Assembly (NCBI RefSeq): GCF_014192215.1
Contig: NZ_JACHXP010000023.1
Location: 1-56,277 of the forward strand
Length of the DNA: 56,277 bases
Direction: 5' to 3'
Origin: Halomonas cerina
GTDB lineage: Bacteria > Pseudomonadota > Gammaproteobacteria > Pseudomonadales > Halomonadaceae
The first letter of the stretch is position 1. The number at the start of each line of letters is the position of its first letter. The translations under genes and the position numbers were made by a program. Shown here in pieces: positions 34,777-44,700 of the stretch. The notes beneath the pieces were generated by a model. The model was not told the DNA's origin. It made no database searches and was given only the letters and a program-made list of their open reading frames with translations.

Positions 34777-36505
34777 TGACTGCCCCTTTCCAATAGGATG
34801 AGCTCTTGTTTTCGGCCAGCCGTTCCACCAATGCGGGTACCAGTTCCAGGGCCTGTACATAGCGCTGGCGGTTGCACTCCCGCTCCAGGGCAAAGGCCAG
34901 CGCCGACAGCTCGGCCTCCTCGATGGCCACTCGATGCAACGCCGGCCGAGTCTCGGCGGTCTCTGCGATGGCCGATTCCAGGTAGGCCAGTCCTTTCGCC
35001 CCCTCCGGCCAACCGGCACCGAGCGGCTCCAGCGACCACCGTCCCCAGTCCAGCGCCATAGGCGATGCCTCGTCAGTTACCCAGAGCGTATCCTGAGACA
35101 GGCCCGGCTGATGAATCACCAGGGGGAGCGCCTGGAGCATGGCCCCCAGGCGGGACAAGTTCTCCACTAGCGAATCCAGTTCCACCCGCTGCTCATCGGA
35201 GGTAACGGCCATGTGCAGGCGCTCGAGCAGGCCGGCATTCAATCGCTGCCAAAGCATGGGGCGCGAACGCTGATAGCGATGACAGAGTGGCGAAGGCGGG
35301 TCAATGCCCAGTAGCTGACGACGTAAAAATTGAACCTGGGGTTTCACCTCCCCGAGTTCCGGTGGGCGCCCCGCTGGCAACTCATAAAGGAGGCAGTGAA
35401 ATTTCTGGACCTGTGTCGCACCCACAAAGCGAGGGGCCGGCAGCCCTGTCACGCTCTCCCCCATCAGGGTGGCCTCATGCAGGGCGAGTGAGCTGCGGTT
35501 TTTCTCGAACACCTTCACCAGATAGCGCCGTGAGTCCGTCTCGACCCTGAGGGCGGCTACATTTGGCTGCCCCGTCTGATGCCACTGGCAAACCACACCC
35601 TCTTCGACATCGTCTGCCAGCTCTTCCAGCACCGCCCGTATCCATGAATCTCGCACGTGGGGTTGCAGCAGTGGCCAAATCGATCGTTCGTGTTGAACGG
35701 TATCCGACAGCAGCACCTTTCCGTGAAAGAAAAGGGCATCCAGCTTGACCCTTTGCTGACGCAGCGCAGCCAAGTCTGCCACGAGGCCGGTAGCCCGAGT
35801 CATCATCTGCCGACTAAGGATCAATGTCACAATGGCAATGATAACACCAGGGGCCTGCCCAAGAATGAAGTCCGACACCAGATACCCGAAGGCAACGAAA
35901 AAACCAACCCCTGCCACGATATTGAGCAAGTTGCTCAGCTTGGTCTCCAGTCTCTCCCGCACCGTCGGGCTATGGCGATGCAGGAACCACAGCACGAGGA
36001 AGGCGAGCACGGCGTAACCCATGATCACCAAGGTCACTTCCGGGTAGAACCATCCCAGGCCAGACAGCGACAACCCGATGAATACGCCACCGGCCAAAGC
36101 CCGCGAGTAGCGCTGGTAGCCCCCGGCCGCCACTTGGTCCTGATTCTCGAAGAGGACCATCTTGTGGCTTTTTGCCAATAGTCGACTCGTGCCTAGAGCC
36201 GTAATCCAGCCGATGAGTCGCTCCGCCAACAAATGGGCAAGGAAGAATCCCAGGGTCGCTGCACTCAACCCGGCAATCAGAACATCGCGATCCATTGCAG
36301 CGAATGAGGCAGGGAAATAACGCGGAACACCATCCGAACCGAGCAGGATGACAACCTTCAGCGGAAGAAACGATGCCAGAAGAGATGAGAGCTGAGACAC
36401 TAGCGTAACGATAACGATGGCACTGGTGGGAAAGGCCACTACACGGATAAACTTGGCGCCCAGTGAAACCGACCATCGCAAAGTCTTGAGAACCGGCTTC
36501 AACAT
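34769..36505 (-). CDS. Multi-pass membrane protein with degenerate kinase-like C-terminal domain
   Basis: The 578-residue protein is not a family I can name. Residues ~20-245 hold about six transmembrane segments (for example SAIVIVTLVSQLSSLLASFL, VIAGLSAATLGFFLAHLLA, AGGVFIGLSLSGLGWFY). Residues ~290-570 look like a small-molecule kinase (APH-like): a strand RRYLVKVFEKN with the ATP-binding Lys, LPAPRFVGA, FHCLLYELPAGRPP, then IHQPGLSQDTLWVTDE and MALDWGRW. The last two correspond to HGDLHPGN and IDW, but the catalytic HxD is HQP. It is translationally coupled to the following glycosyltransferase. The ATG at 36505 is preferred over an upstream TTG. Confidence 0.7.
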   Translation of the reverse strand: MLKPVLKTLRWSVSLGAKFIRVVAFPTSAIVIVTLVSQLSSLLASFLPLKVVILLGSDGVPRYFPASFAAMDRDVLIAGLSAATLGFFLAHLLAERLIGWITALGTSRLLAKSHKMVLFENQDQVAAGGYQRYSRALAGGVFIGLSLSGLGWFYPEVTLVIMGYAVLAFLVLWFLHRHSPTVRERLETKLSNLLNIVAGVGFFVAFGYLVSDFILGQAPGVIIAIVTLILSRQMMTRATGLVADLAALRQQRVKLDALFFHGKVLLSDTVQHERSIWPLLQPHVRDSWIRAVLEELADDVEEGVVCQWHQTGQPNVAALRVETDSRRYLVKVFEKNRSSLALHEATLMGESVTGLPAPRFVGATQVQKFHCLLYELPAGRPPELGEVKPQVQFLRRQLLGIDPPSPLCHRYQRSRPMLWQRLNAGLLERLHMAVTSDEQRVELDSLVENLSRLGAMLQALPLVIHQPGLSQDTLWVTDEASPMALDWGRWSLEPLGAGWPEGAKGLAYLESAIAETAETRPALHRVAIEEAELSALAFALERECNRQRYVQALELVPALVERLAENKSSSYWKGAVND

Positions 36506-36723
36506 AAAAAGGTCTCTTGCCAAGGGCAACAATACTGCCTGGACTCATAGAATAACTGCAGAACTTTGGACCACACAACAGAGGCAGGAGGACCAGCGAC
36601 ATCCGCGAACTGAGCTTTCCGAATACCTTGCTCCTTTATAACGAGAAGGAATGAACTCTGAAGGCAGAAGCGCTGTAAATTTCAGGAAAAACTCAGGCGT
36701 TGCCTATGTTGATAGATACTGGC

Positions 36724-37629
36724 TTACGTGGACATCGCTCGGTATTCTTCTCGAATTTTATGAAACTCGCCCAAAACAGAAACAAGCTCAGACTTGGCTA
36801 TAGAATAATAGGCATCGTCGATAGTTATGTCGGGGCCTTTATATTTATTAGATGCGCCATTAGAAACTGCTTTCTTCAGTGCCTCATGTATAGCATCCTT
36901 ACTATTAAATCTCTTGGCAAATTTAGCAATACTCACAGAAACCTCATAGTCACATGACAACAAATCCTCATAAAAGAAGTATTGATCATAAGGATAACTT
37001 AATGCCGCATCATAGAATCTTTTAGTCTTAACAAGATTCTCTTTTAAATACTCTTTGTCAGAAACACCCTCCTTTCCCAAATAATTCCTATACTCTCCTT
37101 TCCGGAAAGTCCTAGACATAACCAGATCTACTGGATTTCTCAACAAAAAAGCAGAACTATATGTAGCTGTGTTTGAAGAAAAGCCCTGCAGCTTAGCCTT
37201 GTGTGCAGTATTTATAATTTCTTTTTTTGCAAATATTCGTTCAGGACCACTATGCAGCAAGTGGTAAGATTCGACAAACAGCTTATTGGTGGCATCTTCG
37301 CCGTCTTTTAGCAATCTCTCAATTTTAGGAGGGAGATATATCTCTCCAAGACCTATAAAACCAAGCGAATCAACTAAAACATGCTGCAGCAAGTGTGACC
37401 CAGAAGACCCAAAGCTTGAAACATAAATTGTTGGCAGTTCCTCATTAATTCTTTCTTTCGCAATGGCTATAATTATTTTGGACAGACTCTCCTCTCCCAA
37501 ACCATAATATGAGCGTAACTTACAAATCCTTTCTGAACTTTTACTAGCCTGTCTTTCATTTCCCTCCCAAAACGAAGATGGACACTTTATATATGAGGCA
37601 AGAATCTTATCTATATGTTGCATTCTCAT
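36724..37629 (-). CDS. Sulfotransferase family protein
   Basis: The 301-residue protein has the two PAPS-binding motifs of sulfotransferases: a 5'-phosphosulfate loop in IYVSSFGSSGSHLLQHVL and a 3'-phosphate-binding segment AFLLRNPVDLVMSRTF, in which Arg and Ser are conserved. Such enzymes move sulfate from PAPS to a sugar hydroxyl. G+C is far below that of the neighbours, a sign of transfer. It lies 218 nt from the membrane-kinase gene and next to an IS1595-type remnant. The PAPS pathway genes at 50951-56167 would supply its donor. Confidence 0.78.
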   Translation of the reverse strand: MRMQHIDKILASYIKCPSSFWEGNERQASKSSERICKLRSYYGLGEESLSKIIIAIAKERINEELPTIYVSSFGSSGSHLLQHVLVDSLGFIGLGEIYLPPKIERLLKDGEDATNKLFVESYHLLHSGPERIFAKKEIINTAHKAKLQGFSSNTATYSSAFLLRNPVDLVMSRTFRKGEYRNYLGKEGVSDKEYLKENLVKTKRFYDAALSYPYDQYFFYEDLLSCDYEVSVSIAKFAKRFNSKDAIHEALKKAVSNGASNKYKGPDITIDDAYYSIAKSELVSVLGEFHKIREEYRAMST

Positions 37630-37769
37630 TTAAACCTGTAAAATTAATTACAAACCTTTCACACAAAACATTAAAATATAACTTTTAATCACTTCAAGGA
37701 TATTAAAAGCTCAGGGAAGGCCTGAAAAAGTCTACCTGGATACGTATATATCTCAGTTAACTTCAGGAA

Positions 37770-37919
37770 CCGATAAGGCATCGATGGTGTTCTGGCCGCC
37801 ATCGTGCCACAATCGGGCACAAATCCCTTGGATCAGGGATGTTGAAAGAGGGCCGACCGGCGCTGCGCTTCGGTGCCGTAAGACAGGCCGGGCTGGAACC
37901 GAATGAGATTGCGAGCCAT
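37770..37919 (-). pseudogene. IS1595-family transposase N-terminal remnant
   Basis: From ATG 37919 the minus strand reads MARNLIRFQPGLS, then jumps to YGTEAQRRSALFQHP, a stop, and SKGFVPDCG. IS1595-family transposases begin with this kind of xIQFQPGLSLxxFxxxYGTExQCxxALFxARWPxGFVCPxCG segment, so the fragment has an internal deletion, a nonsense codon and loses the rest. A Shine-Dalgarno AAGGAG is still present upstream. The rest of the 37630-37984 interval is A+T-rich and holds nothing else I can identify. Confidence 0.75.
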
Positions 37920-37984
37920 GTTACTAACTCCTTAACTACCTTTGTGATTCTAGTATGGCTACAGGAGGTGTGCTTGATGGCCAA

Positions 37985-39601
37985 TTAAAATGAGTAATCA
38001 GGAAATATCATAGAGCACCTTTGTGGGTGCTGTAGATCGATCTCAACTTCAAGCTTATTTGGTGCCTCAATACCATCTTTAGCAACCAAGCTGAAGCAAT
38101 TGATCTTACTAAACTGAGTAAATTTACTTGAGAAATATGTGGAAAATCTATTAAATTCAACAGCACCCTTTGAACTAATTCTTAACGATGAAACAGCATT
38201 GATAGGGGCCAGCAAGCTATTTTGTGACTTAACAAACCCTAATGTAGAATAAAAATTAGCAGCAAGCTTATAAGCCTCCTCTCCTTTAACCTCATCTTTG
38301 ATTATGAATTTTCCTTGAGGCAAATTAGCCAAGTCCACCTCTCTTCTAATTGGCGCACTGTAACCAAAGGCTTCACCTACCACTTTATTTTTTTCTACAA
38401 AGACCTTAGGGTGGCTACCATTTAAATGGACAACATTTCTTATTGGCTCTTCTCCCACGATGTACGGCACGTTGTGGGATAAGTTTGATCTTAAGAAAAT
38501 CCTTTTTTTATCTTTTTCATTATGAGACCCTAGACCACCATCCCCTAGTATAATTTTGTCATCAAAATACAAGTGTATCGACAAGTCATCATCATGACGA
38601 TGATAGTTTGACAGGTGACTTGCCTTGAAGATCAAGTGGAAGTCCTTATCCAGAACCTTTCCTCGAACAATGACGTAACCAGATGCCGAGTAGTCCAGTA
38701 CATCGATCTCCTTTTTTTGGACATACGCTAAACCTTCATCCTCACCCCGCGTATCCCCAATCATCGGTAAGTAGCCATTAGGCAGTGTGATTGCCCGCAG
38801 GAACGCTTCTGCTTTATCAATATAGCGCTTTCCCAACTGCAAGATTTCCTGTTCCCCTAATGGAGCCAGAGTACGCAGCTGCTTGAGCCTTCCCAACATC
38901 ATCTTCTGGTAGCCGGGGCTGTTTTCTTTGTGCACCCCTTCATCAGTAAAGGCGAAGGTTACCTCATCTTTCAAGCGTTCACGGTTACGCTGACGATGCG
39001 ATCCAAAGTCATCACGGGCAAACATCAGCCCGATCGTCAGTGCGATCATGGCTTGGTCGAACCCGTGGTTGGTGTGCTTCGAGTAGTGTTTGTCGTCTCC
39101 CAGCCAGTCGAGGTGCTCAACTATCAGGTTGGCAAGAGGCTCTGCACGGGCATCCTCACTGACCGGTAGCTCGGCGATATGGCAGAACAGCAGCCAGTTG
39201 GTCAGGTTGCGCACACGGAACGCTGCTGCGTGGTCGTGCCACACCAGTGGGGACTCCTTATTCTGCTTGGCATGGTTGATCCAGCAGTGGACCGCGTCCA
39301 GGCAGTATGAGAAGTAGCGAGCCCGCTCCTCTTCGCTTTGCAGTTCCAAGCTATTGGCAAACCAATTGAGGAACGGCAGGGCCTGTAGCTGCCACCACCA
39401 GTTGCGATCACGCTCCAGATTTTGCCAGTCGAAGGTGAGGACATCCAGCTCACTATCATCAAAATTCTTTGCTTCAAACTGTTTACCATCAAACAGTTTC
39501 TTGAGCTTTTGGTAGTCAGCTTTATTCTTTGAGTTAACGGCCTTTTTAATGTACTGGATCGCTTCCGGCGTGGCGCAAGCCAATATCTCTTTCGTCGTCA
39601 T
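37985..39601 (-). CDS. Heparinase II/III family protein
   Basis: The 538-residue protein has an N-terminal alpha/alpha toroid (RNWWWQLQALPFLNWFA, NHGFDQAMIAL) and a C-terminal beta-sandwich with the heparinase II/III core FKASHLSNYHRHDDDLSIHLYF and GDGGLGSHNE, carrying the catalytic His and metal or Tyr region. These lyases cleave uronic-acid polysaccharides by beta-elimination. In biosynthetic loci such proteins often trim or release the polymer. No signal peptide is seen, so a cytoplasmic location or unusual export is implied. The 3' half is clearly A+T-rich relative to the 5' half. It lies 9 nt from the next gene. Confidence 0.85.
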   Translation of the reverse strand: MTTKEILACATPEAIQYIKKAVNSKNKADYQKLKKLFDGKQFEAKNFDDSELDVLTFDWQNLERDRNWWWQLQALPFLNWFANSLELQSEEERARYFSYCLDAVHCWINHAKQNKESPLVWHDHAAAFRVRNLTNWLLFCHIAELPVSEDARAEPLANLIVEHLDWLGDDKHYSKHTNHGFDQAMIALTIGLMFARDDFGSHRQRNRERLKDEVTFAFTDEGVHKENSPGYQKMMLGRLKQLRTLAPLGEQEILQLGKRYIDKAEAFLRAITLPNGYLPMIGDTRGEDEGLAYVQKKEIDVLDYSASGYVIVRGKVLDKDFHLIFKASHLSNYHRHDDDLSIHLYFDDKIILGDGGLGSHNEKDKKRIFLRSNLSHNVPYIVGEEPIRNVVHLNGSHPKVFVEKNKVVGEAFGYSAPIRREVDLANLPQGKFIIKDEVKGEEAYKLAANFYSTLGFVKSQNSLLAPINAVSSLRISSKGAVEFNRFSTYFSSKFTQFSKINCFSLVAKDGIEAPNKLEVEIDLQHPQRCSMIFPDYSF

Positions 39602-39610
39602 AGGATCTCA

Positions 39611-41752
39611 TTAACTCTGTTTAATCACTTTTTTCCAGCGCTGGCTGATATCTTGCGAAGACATGGCGCTCATTAGACGTGCTGCCAGGTCTTTAGTTGG
39701 CTCGCCGCTAACCACGTTTTGCTTGGCATCCTCAAACGAGCTGACAACCCACTCATCACCCCAAATCTCGGCTGCCCCATCCCAATTCCAAATCACGGGC
39801 ATGGCACCGGTCAGCATCCCTTCACCAACTGCCATATGAAACGACTCAAAGTCGGAAGGCGATAGAATAAAACCTACCATTGTGAACCATTCGTTCACAT
39901 CGTCTCCAGCCGGATCAAAGATCACCTTATGGCGAAGCTTGGGGTTGCTGTTGATTCGCTTGAACACCTCTCGATAATAGGTCAGCTCCTCTTCACGCTT
40001 GAGCAGCCAACCGTAATCCAGCGGGTGCTTTCCCTTAACTCGCAGGCAATAACGGTCATCTTCTTCCAGCAGGGCTTCCAGGAGATCAATGGCACGGTCC
40101 AGACGCTTGCTCTTGGGGGCGACACCCACCATGCCCAGCGTAAAGCGGGCCTCTCCAGTCTTTTTCTTGGGCGTGAACTTGGTGTCGTCCAGGTAGTTGG
40201 GGATCACTGAGGTCTTGTCAACCGGGAAGCCTTGGAAAACCTCTAGCGCTTGTCGGCGGGTGTGCTCGCTGACAAAGCTGACGTGGTCGATGGCCTCCCA
40301 GTTGGCCTCACCCATGTAGGGCACACGGGCTTCCTGGGCGTGAAAACGTGCCACCAGGCGCTGATGGGGCTTCTTGTGATGCGAGTACCATTTGAGGTTA
40401 CCCAGGCACCATTCGCAGAAGATCACATCGGCCTGCTCCAGCAGGGCGCGGCTCTGGTCCTCGTCGTGTTGATTGTGCCCCTGCCACTGATCGGTGAGGA
40501 ACTCGAACTGGCCGGTGGCTTCCAGCTTCTTCTGCAGCAGGCTGAAGAACTTGAGGTCATGCCCGGCCACCAGCACCTTGGTCTTGGACTGGGGCTTGGG
40601 CGCCTTGGGAGTTTCGTCCAGCCACTGGCGGATTTCACCGACACGGGTGGAGAAGGTGTGGCGCTCGGCCAGGCGCTTGAGCGCGTTGGCAGCCTGCTGG
40701 GCAACCTCCGGTTCGCTGAGCGCCCGGGTGAGTTGGCGAGTGAACTCTTGGGGGCTATTGGCAAACAGCGGATAGTCGTGGCCCAGCAACTGTTCGTGCA
40801 GCGAGTTACGGTTGAGGATCGCCGCGCACCCTGCCCCGCCGTACTCCAGGATCTTGGTAGAGTACTCCACGGTGTCGTTCATGCTCTCGTCACGCCAGGA
40901 GAGGCCTACGCGCGCTTGCTGTAGCTGCTGCTGCACGGCTTCACGAGACTGGCCACCCAGCCAGCGCAGGCCCGGGGTGGCTTTCAGCGCCCGCTGCATC
41001 CGGGTTTGATAGTCGGGGCGCTCGGGTTCGGTGTGGATCTTGTCACCGATCATCACCAGCTCGCTGCCGGGAAGCTGGCCATGGATGGCAGGCCACTGCT
41101 CGGCCATTTCCAGGGTCATCCAGTCGCCCGTGAACTTGCCGGCGTAGATGGCACGCGCCGGACGCTCGGCTAGCGGCGGCAGGGTCTTGGGCAGGTCCGG
41201 TATCACCGGGGTGTAGAGACGTACCTTGGCGGTATCGAGATCTGGCACCAGGGCCTGCCACAGGGCCTGGAAGCCTTCTGCCTGGCACAGCAGGCGGTGA
41301 CAGCCGTGAGCGATGCGCTGCATGGTCAGGCGCTGCTCGTCGCTGTATTCCTCCAGGCGTTGAGGAATATCGGTCAGGTATATCCAACACTTGGCCAGCA
41401 CGTCCGGCGCTTCCAGCAGCTGGGTGGCGATCTCCAATCCTCTCACGATGATCACATCGTAGGGGTTGGCGCGGTCACGCTTGACGGTCAGCTCGGCCAT
41501 CATCGGTGGCGTTATGCGAGCGAAGCCCCTGCCTTTCCAGTGTTGACGGTCACTGCCATCGATGATGGAGAGGTTGTCGGCACTCTTCAGCGGGCCGAAG
41601 AGCTCATCACGTTCCGGCGTGCTTTTGGCCAAAAAGTCGACTTGGGCGCTGCCGGTGGCAGCGGTGGCCAGGGCGATGGTCTGCGCCCAGATAGAGGAGC
41701 CGTCGATGAAGTTGAGGTCGGGGTTGCCGCAGACCAGTACACGCTTGGTCAT
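39611..41752 (-). CDS. Double GT-B glycosyltransferase
   Basis: The 713-residue protein contains two glycosyltransferase-like halves. The first (residues ~1-385) starts KRVLVCGNPDLNFIDGSSIWA and has AIYAGKFTGDWMTLEMAEQW and STKILEYGGAGCAAILN. The second (~395-713) starts TKVLVAGHDLKFFSLLQKKL and has FTLGMVGVAPKSKRLDRAIDLLE and SPSDFESFHMAVGEGMLTGAMPVI. A tandem GT-B arrangement suggests two transfer steps or a polymerase-like enzyme. It follows the sulfotransferase-fusion gene by 3 nt and is followed by the heparinase gene after 9 nt, so the three form one operon. Confidence 0.82.
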   Translation of the reverse strand: MTKRVLVCGNPDLNFIDGSSIWAQTIALATAATGSAQVDFLAKSTPERDELFGPLKSADNLSIIDGSDRQHWKGRGFARITPPMMAELTVKRDRANPYDVIIVRGLEIATQLLEAPDVLAKCWIYLTDIPQRLEEYSDEQRLTMQRIAHGCHRLLCQAEGFQALWQALVPDLDTAKVRLYTPVIPDLPKTLPPLAERPARAIYAGKFTGDWMTLEMAEQWPAIHGQLPGSELVMIGDKIHTEPERPDYQTRMQRALKATPGLRWLGGQSREAVQQQLQQARVGLSWRDESMNDTVEYSTKILEYGGAGCAAILNRNSLHEQLLGHDYPLFANSPQEFTRQLTRALSEPEVAQQAANALKRLAERHTFSTRVGEIRQWLDETPKAPKPQSKTKVLVAGHDLKFFSLLQKKLEATGQFEFLTDQWQGHNQHDEDQSRALLEQADVIFCEWCLGNLKWYSHHKKPHQRLVARFHAQEARVPYMGEANWEAIDHVSFVSEHTRRQALEVFQGFPVDKTSVIPNYLDDTKFTPKKKTGEARFTLGMVGVAPKSKRLDRAIDLLEALLEEDDRYCLRVKGKHPLDYGWLLKREEELTYYREVFKRINSNPKLRHKVIFDPAGDDVNEWFTMVGFILSPSDFESFHMAVGEGMLTGAMPVIWNWDGAAEIWGDEWVVSSFEDAKQNVVSGEPTKDLAARLMSAMSSQDISQRWKKVIKQS

Positions 41753-41755
41753 GGT

Positions 41756-44700
41756 TCAGCCTCCCACCACTTTCTTAGGTGCAACATCGCCAGGCTGGAA
41801 CTGGTCACTGTCAGCCAGGTAGAGATCCGAGCGCGCCAGTCGGTCGTCGGGGTGTGCCTTGATGGGTTGCTTGAGAAACTCGCGGGTCTGCCACAGGGCA
41901 CCGGCCAGCACGGCCTGACCACCGTAGGCAAAGTGGTCCTGGCCGAGAGCCTTGGCCCAGCCGACGGCATCAGGCTCGTAGAGGGTGGCGTTGGCCAGGT
42001 CGCGCAAGTAGTGCTCGCCATAATGACCGTAGGGCGTGACCCAACCGGCGATGGGGTGCTCTTTCTGCTGCTCTGCCATCCAAGTGGCTTTCTGCCCCGG
42101 CTGCAGCAGCACGATGCGCTCGGAAAGCGTACCGGCCAGTGTGGCGATCCCGGGCGAGCAAGCGATACCTAAGCGGAACGCACGATAGCGCTGCTGACGG
42201 GCGAAGCGGTCGAGGGCCTCAAGCTCCACTTGGCTATGGGCCTCAGCCACCAGGGCGATGGTGGGATCGGTGGGCAGGCGTGATTCGATGCCCAGCCGAA
42301 CGAAAATATCGTTGAGGCGATGAGCATAGGTGTGCTTGGCAAATACCTCACGGATACCGGCAAGGCTGCGACGCCGCCACTCGGCATCGTCGGTCATCAG
42401 GGTGCGGATGGCCTCATCGGCCTCTTCTTGGCTGTTGACCAGCCACACGGCATCAGACTCGAAGAGATTCTCGATGCCCTTGGCGTAGGTGCTGACCACC
42501 GGGGTACCGCAGGCCATCAGCTCGAACACCCGGCGCGAGAACATGGTGGGCGAGTCAGTCACCGAGTTGACGTTGAGAAATACCCGATAGCGGCTGTATT
42601 CGTCGCACAGCTCCTTATAGGGCAGGCTGCCCTTGATACCAGCCTGATACTCCTCCGGGAAAGGAAAGATGCCGGTGCCGTGGTTACGATCGTAAATATT
42701 CAGACCGTGCCGGTTGGCCGCCTGCAGCAGCCAGCGCATCGCCTGGCCACGCTCGGCGTGGCGATTGCCGTACCAGCTGCCGGCGAAGCAGGAACGCGGC
42801 TTGCGGCCTGCCAGCGGTGCGGGCTTGTGCAGCGCTGGCTGGGCAGCAAACGGCAGCGCATGGACGTTCTGATTGCCGGTCTTGGCCTGGTAGGAGCCCT
42901 TCATGTTGGCATCAGTGGTGAAGATGTGATCCACCAACTTGGCGCTGCACATGAATTTGTCGTGGTGGACCGGGTCCTCCTTGTTCCAGAACAACGTGGG
43001 GATGCCCTTCTCACGGGCGTATTGGCAGATATACGCCACTTCTTGGCCAGGTTTGTTGGCATAGTCCGCCACCCGGTACTGCCAGCTGCCGTAGTTGCCC
43101 TTCCAGGCACTTTCGATGAAGAAGAACGCGGGCTGGTACTTTTCGGCCAAGGCGTACCAGTTATCCGGGCGCGGCTGGATAAGGTTTACCTCTTGTTCGA
43201 AGCAGCCGGTGGTAAACTCATCCATGATGCCGATCACATAGGGCTTGCCGTTGGGTGAGTACTCGGGCCAGCCAAGAATACTGATTTCCTGTGCAGCGGC
43301 GGATGGAGGAGTAAATTCTTCGGTCTGCTGTGCTTGAGAAGATTGGTGCTTAAAGCGCCGTACAATGCTTCTAACCGACTGAGGGAGAGTAAGATACGCA
43401 ACCTTGTTGTAGGGAACGCCAAGTCGCGTGGCGAGAGGAACCACAACCTTCCATTTAGTATAGCGCAGACCTTGCTGAAGGTTCATGCGCTGTTTAGGCT
43501 GTTTCTTTTTCGGCCCCCTGAGACGCCACAGCCGCACAGGCAGCTTGACTGCATCAGTCAACGATCTGGAGGCAGCCCTTATATACGACGCTGCCTTGTA
43601 AGCCTGACTGGATCTTAGTGCGGAAAGTTGTTGGCTAGCACTGCGGTATTTTGCATTGGCAGCTCTGTATTTGGCAAAAACATCTTCGTATTTCGTGTTA
43701 ATTTCTTTGTAATCAGCGCTAGCAACGTCCAGCTTTTCTTGCAGAGAGACCATCTGTTGGCAGGCGTCACTGTATTTGGCAAAAACATCTTCGTATTTTG
43801 TGTTAATTTCTTTGTAATCAGCGTTAGCAACGTCCAGCGTTTTTTGCAGAGAGACAATCTGTTGGCAGGCGTCACTGTATTTCGCGTTCACAGTGTCCAG
43901 GTGTTCTTTAACATCAGATAACTCTTGACCAAGCGACTCATGCTCCAACGTCTTGGATTCTAACTTAACTAACAATCGACTATAGTTATCTTGATGCTGT
44001 GCAGACTGTGGAAACGAAGTCTCTACCTTTTTATTTAAAGAAACACTTTCTAATATAGAAAAATCTTCACAGTAAATTTCTTTGAGACGCGTTTCTATTG
44101 CAGGTGTTATCACCTGATTTAATTCTGGCAATGCCTTGCCCTGGATATATTTTTTCTCGAAGTATACCGCAGGCGTGTCAACATCACAGTTTTCTAAAGG
44201 CACACTTCCCTTTTTAGTACTATTACTTGGCTCGCGAAATGCCTGATCACATAGTTCTTTTGGAAGCAACTTTAACATTTCGCCATAAACATTCTCCATG
44301 GGAATTACCATGTTGTATGTTATGGGTAACAAATGCCATGCCTGTGGATACAAATGACCGTCGACCTCTCGCCAGCGCTCTGTCTCCAAAAGTGAGACAT
44401 ATTCGTTGACAAAGTCACTAAATGTCATTAAGCCAGGATCTCGGCCTGTTACTTTCCTTAGCTTGTCGAGTAGGTCTTCTGCACCATCCCGTTGAATTAA
44501 TTTATTTTTATACACAGAGAAAACACGTTCAATGGGATCTCTATATATAAAAACTTTATTTGTAAAGCTTCGATCTATCTCTTCCGGCGAGAGGTCTTTG
44601 ACTTGGGCGTACTTAGCCATACAGCCAAGTGAAGGAGTTTTTCCAGGACACAGCCCAGGATGCATCAACTGAAACAGTTTTTTAAACGATGTTGACGCAT

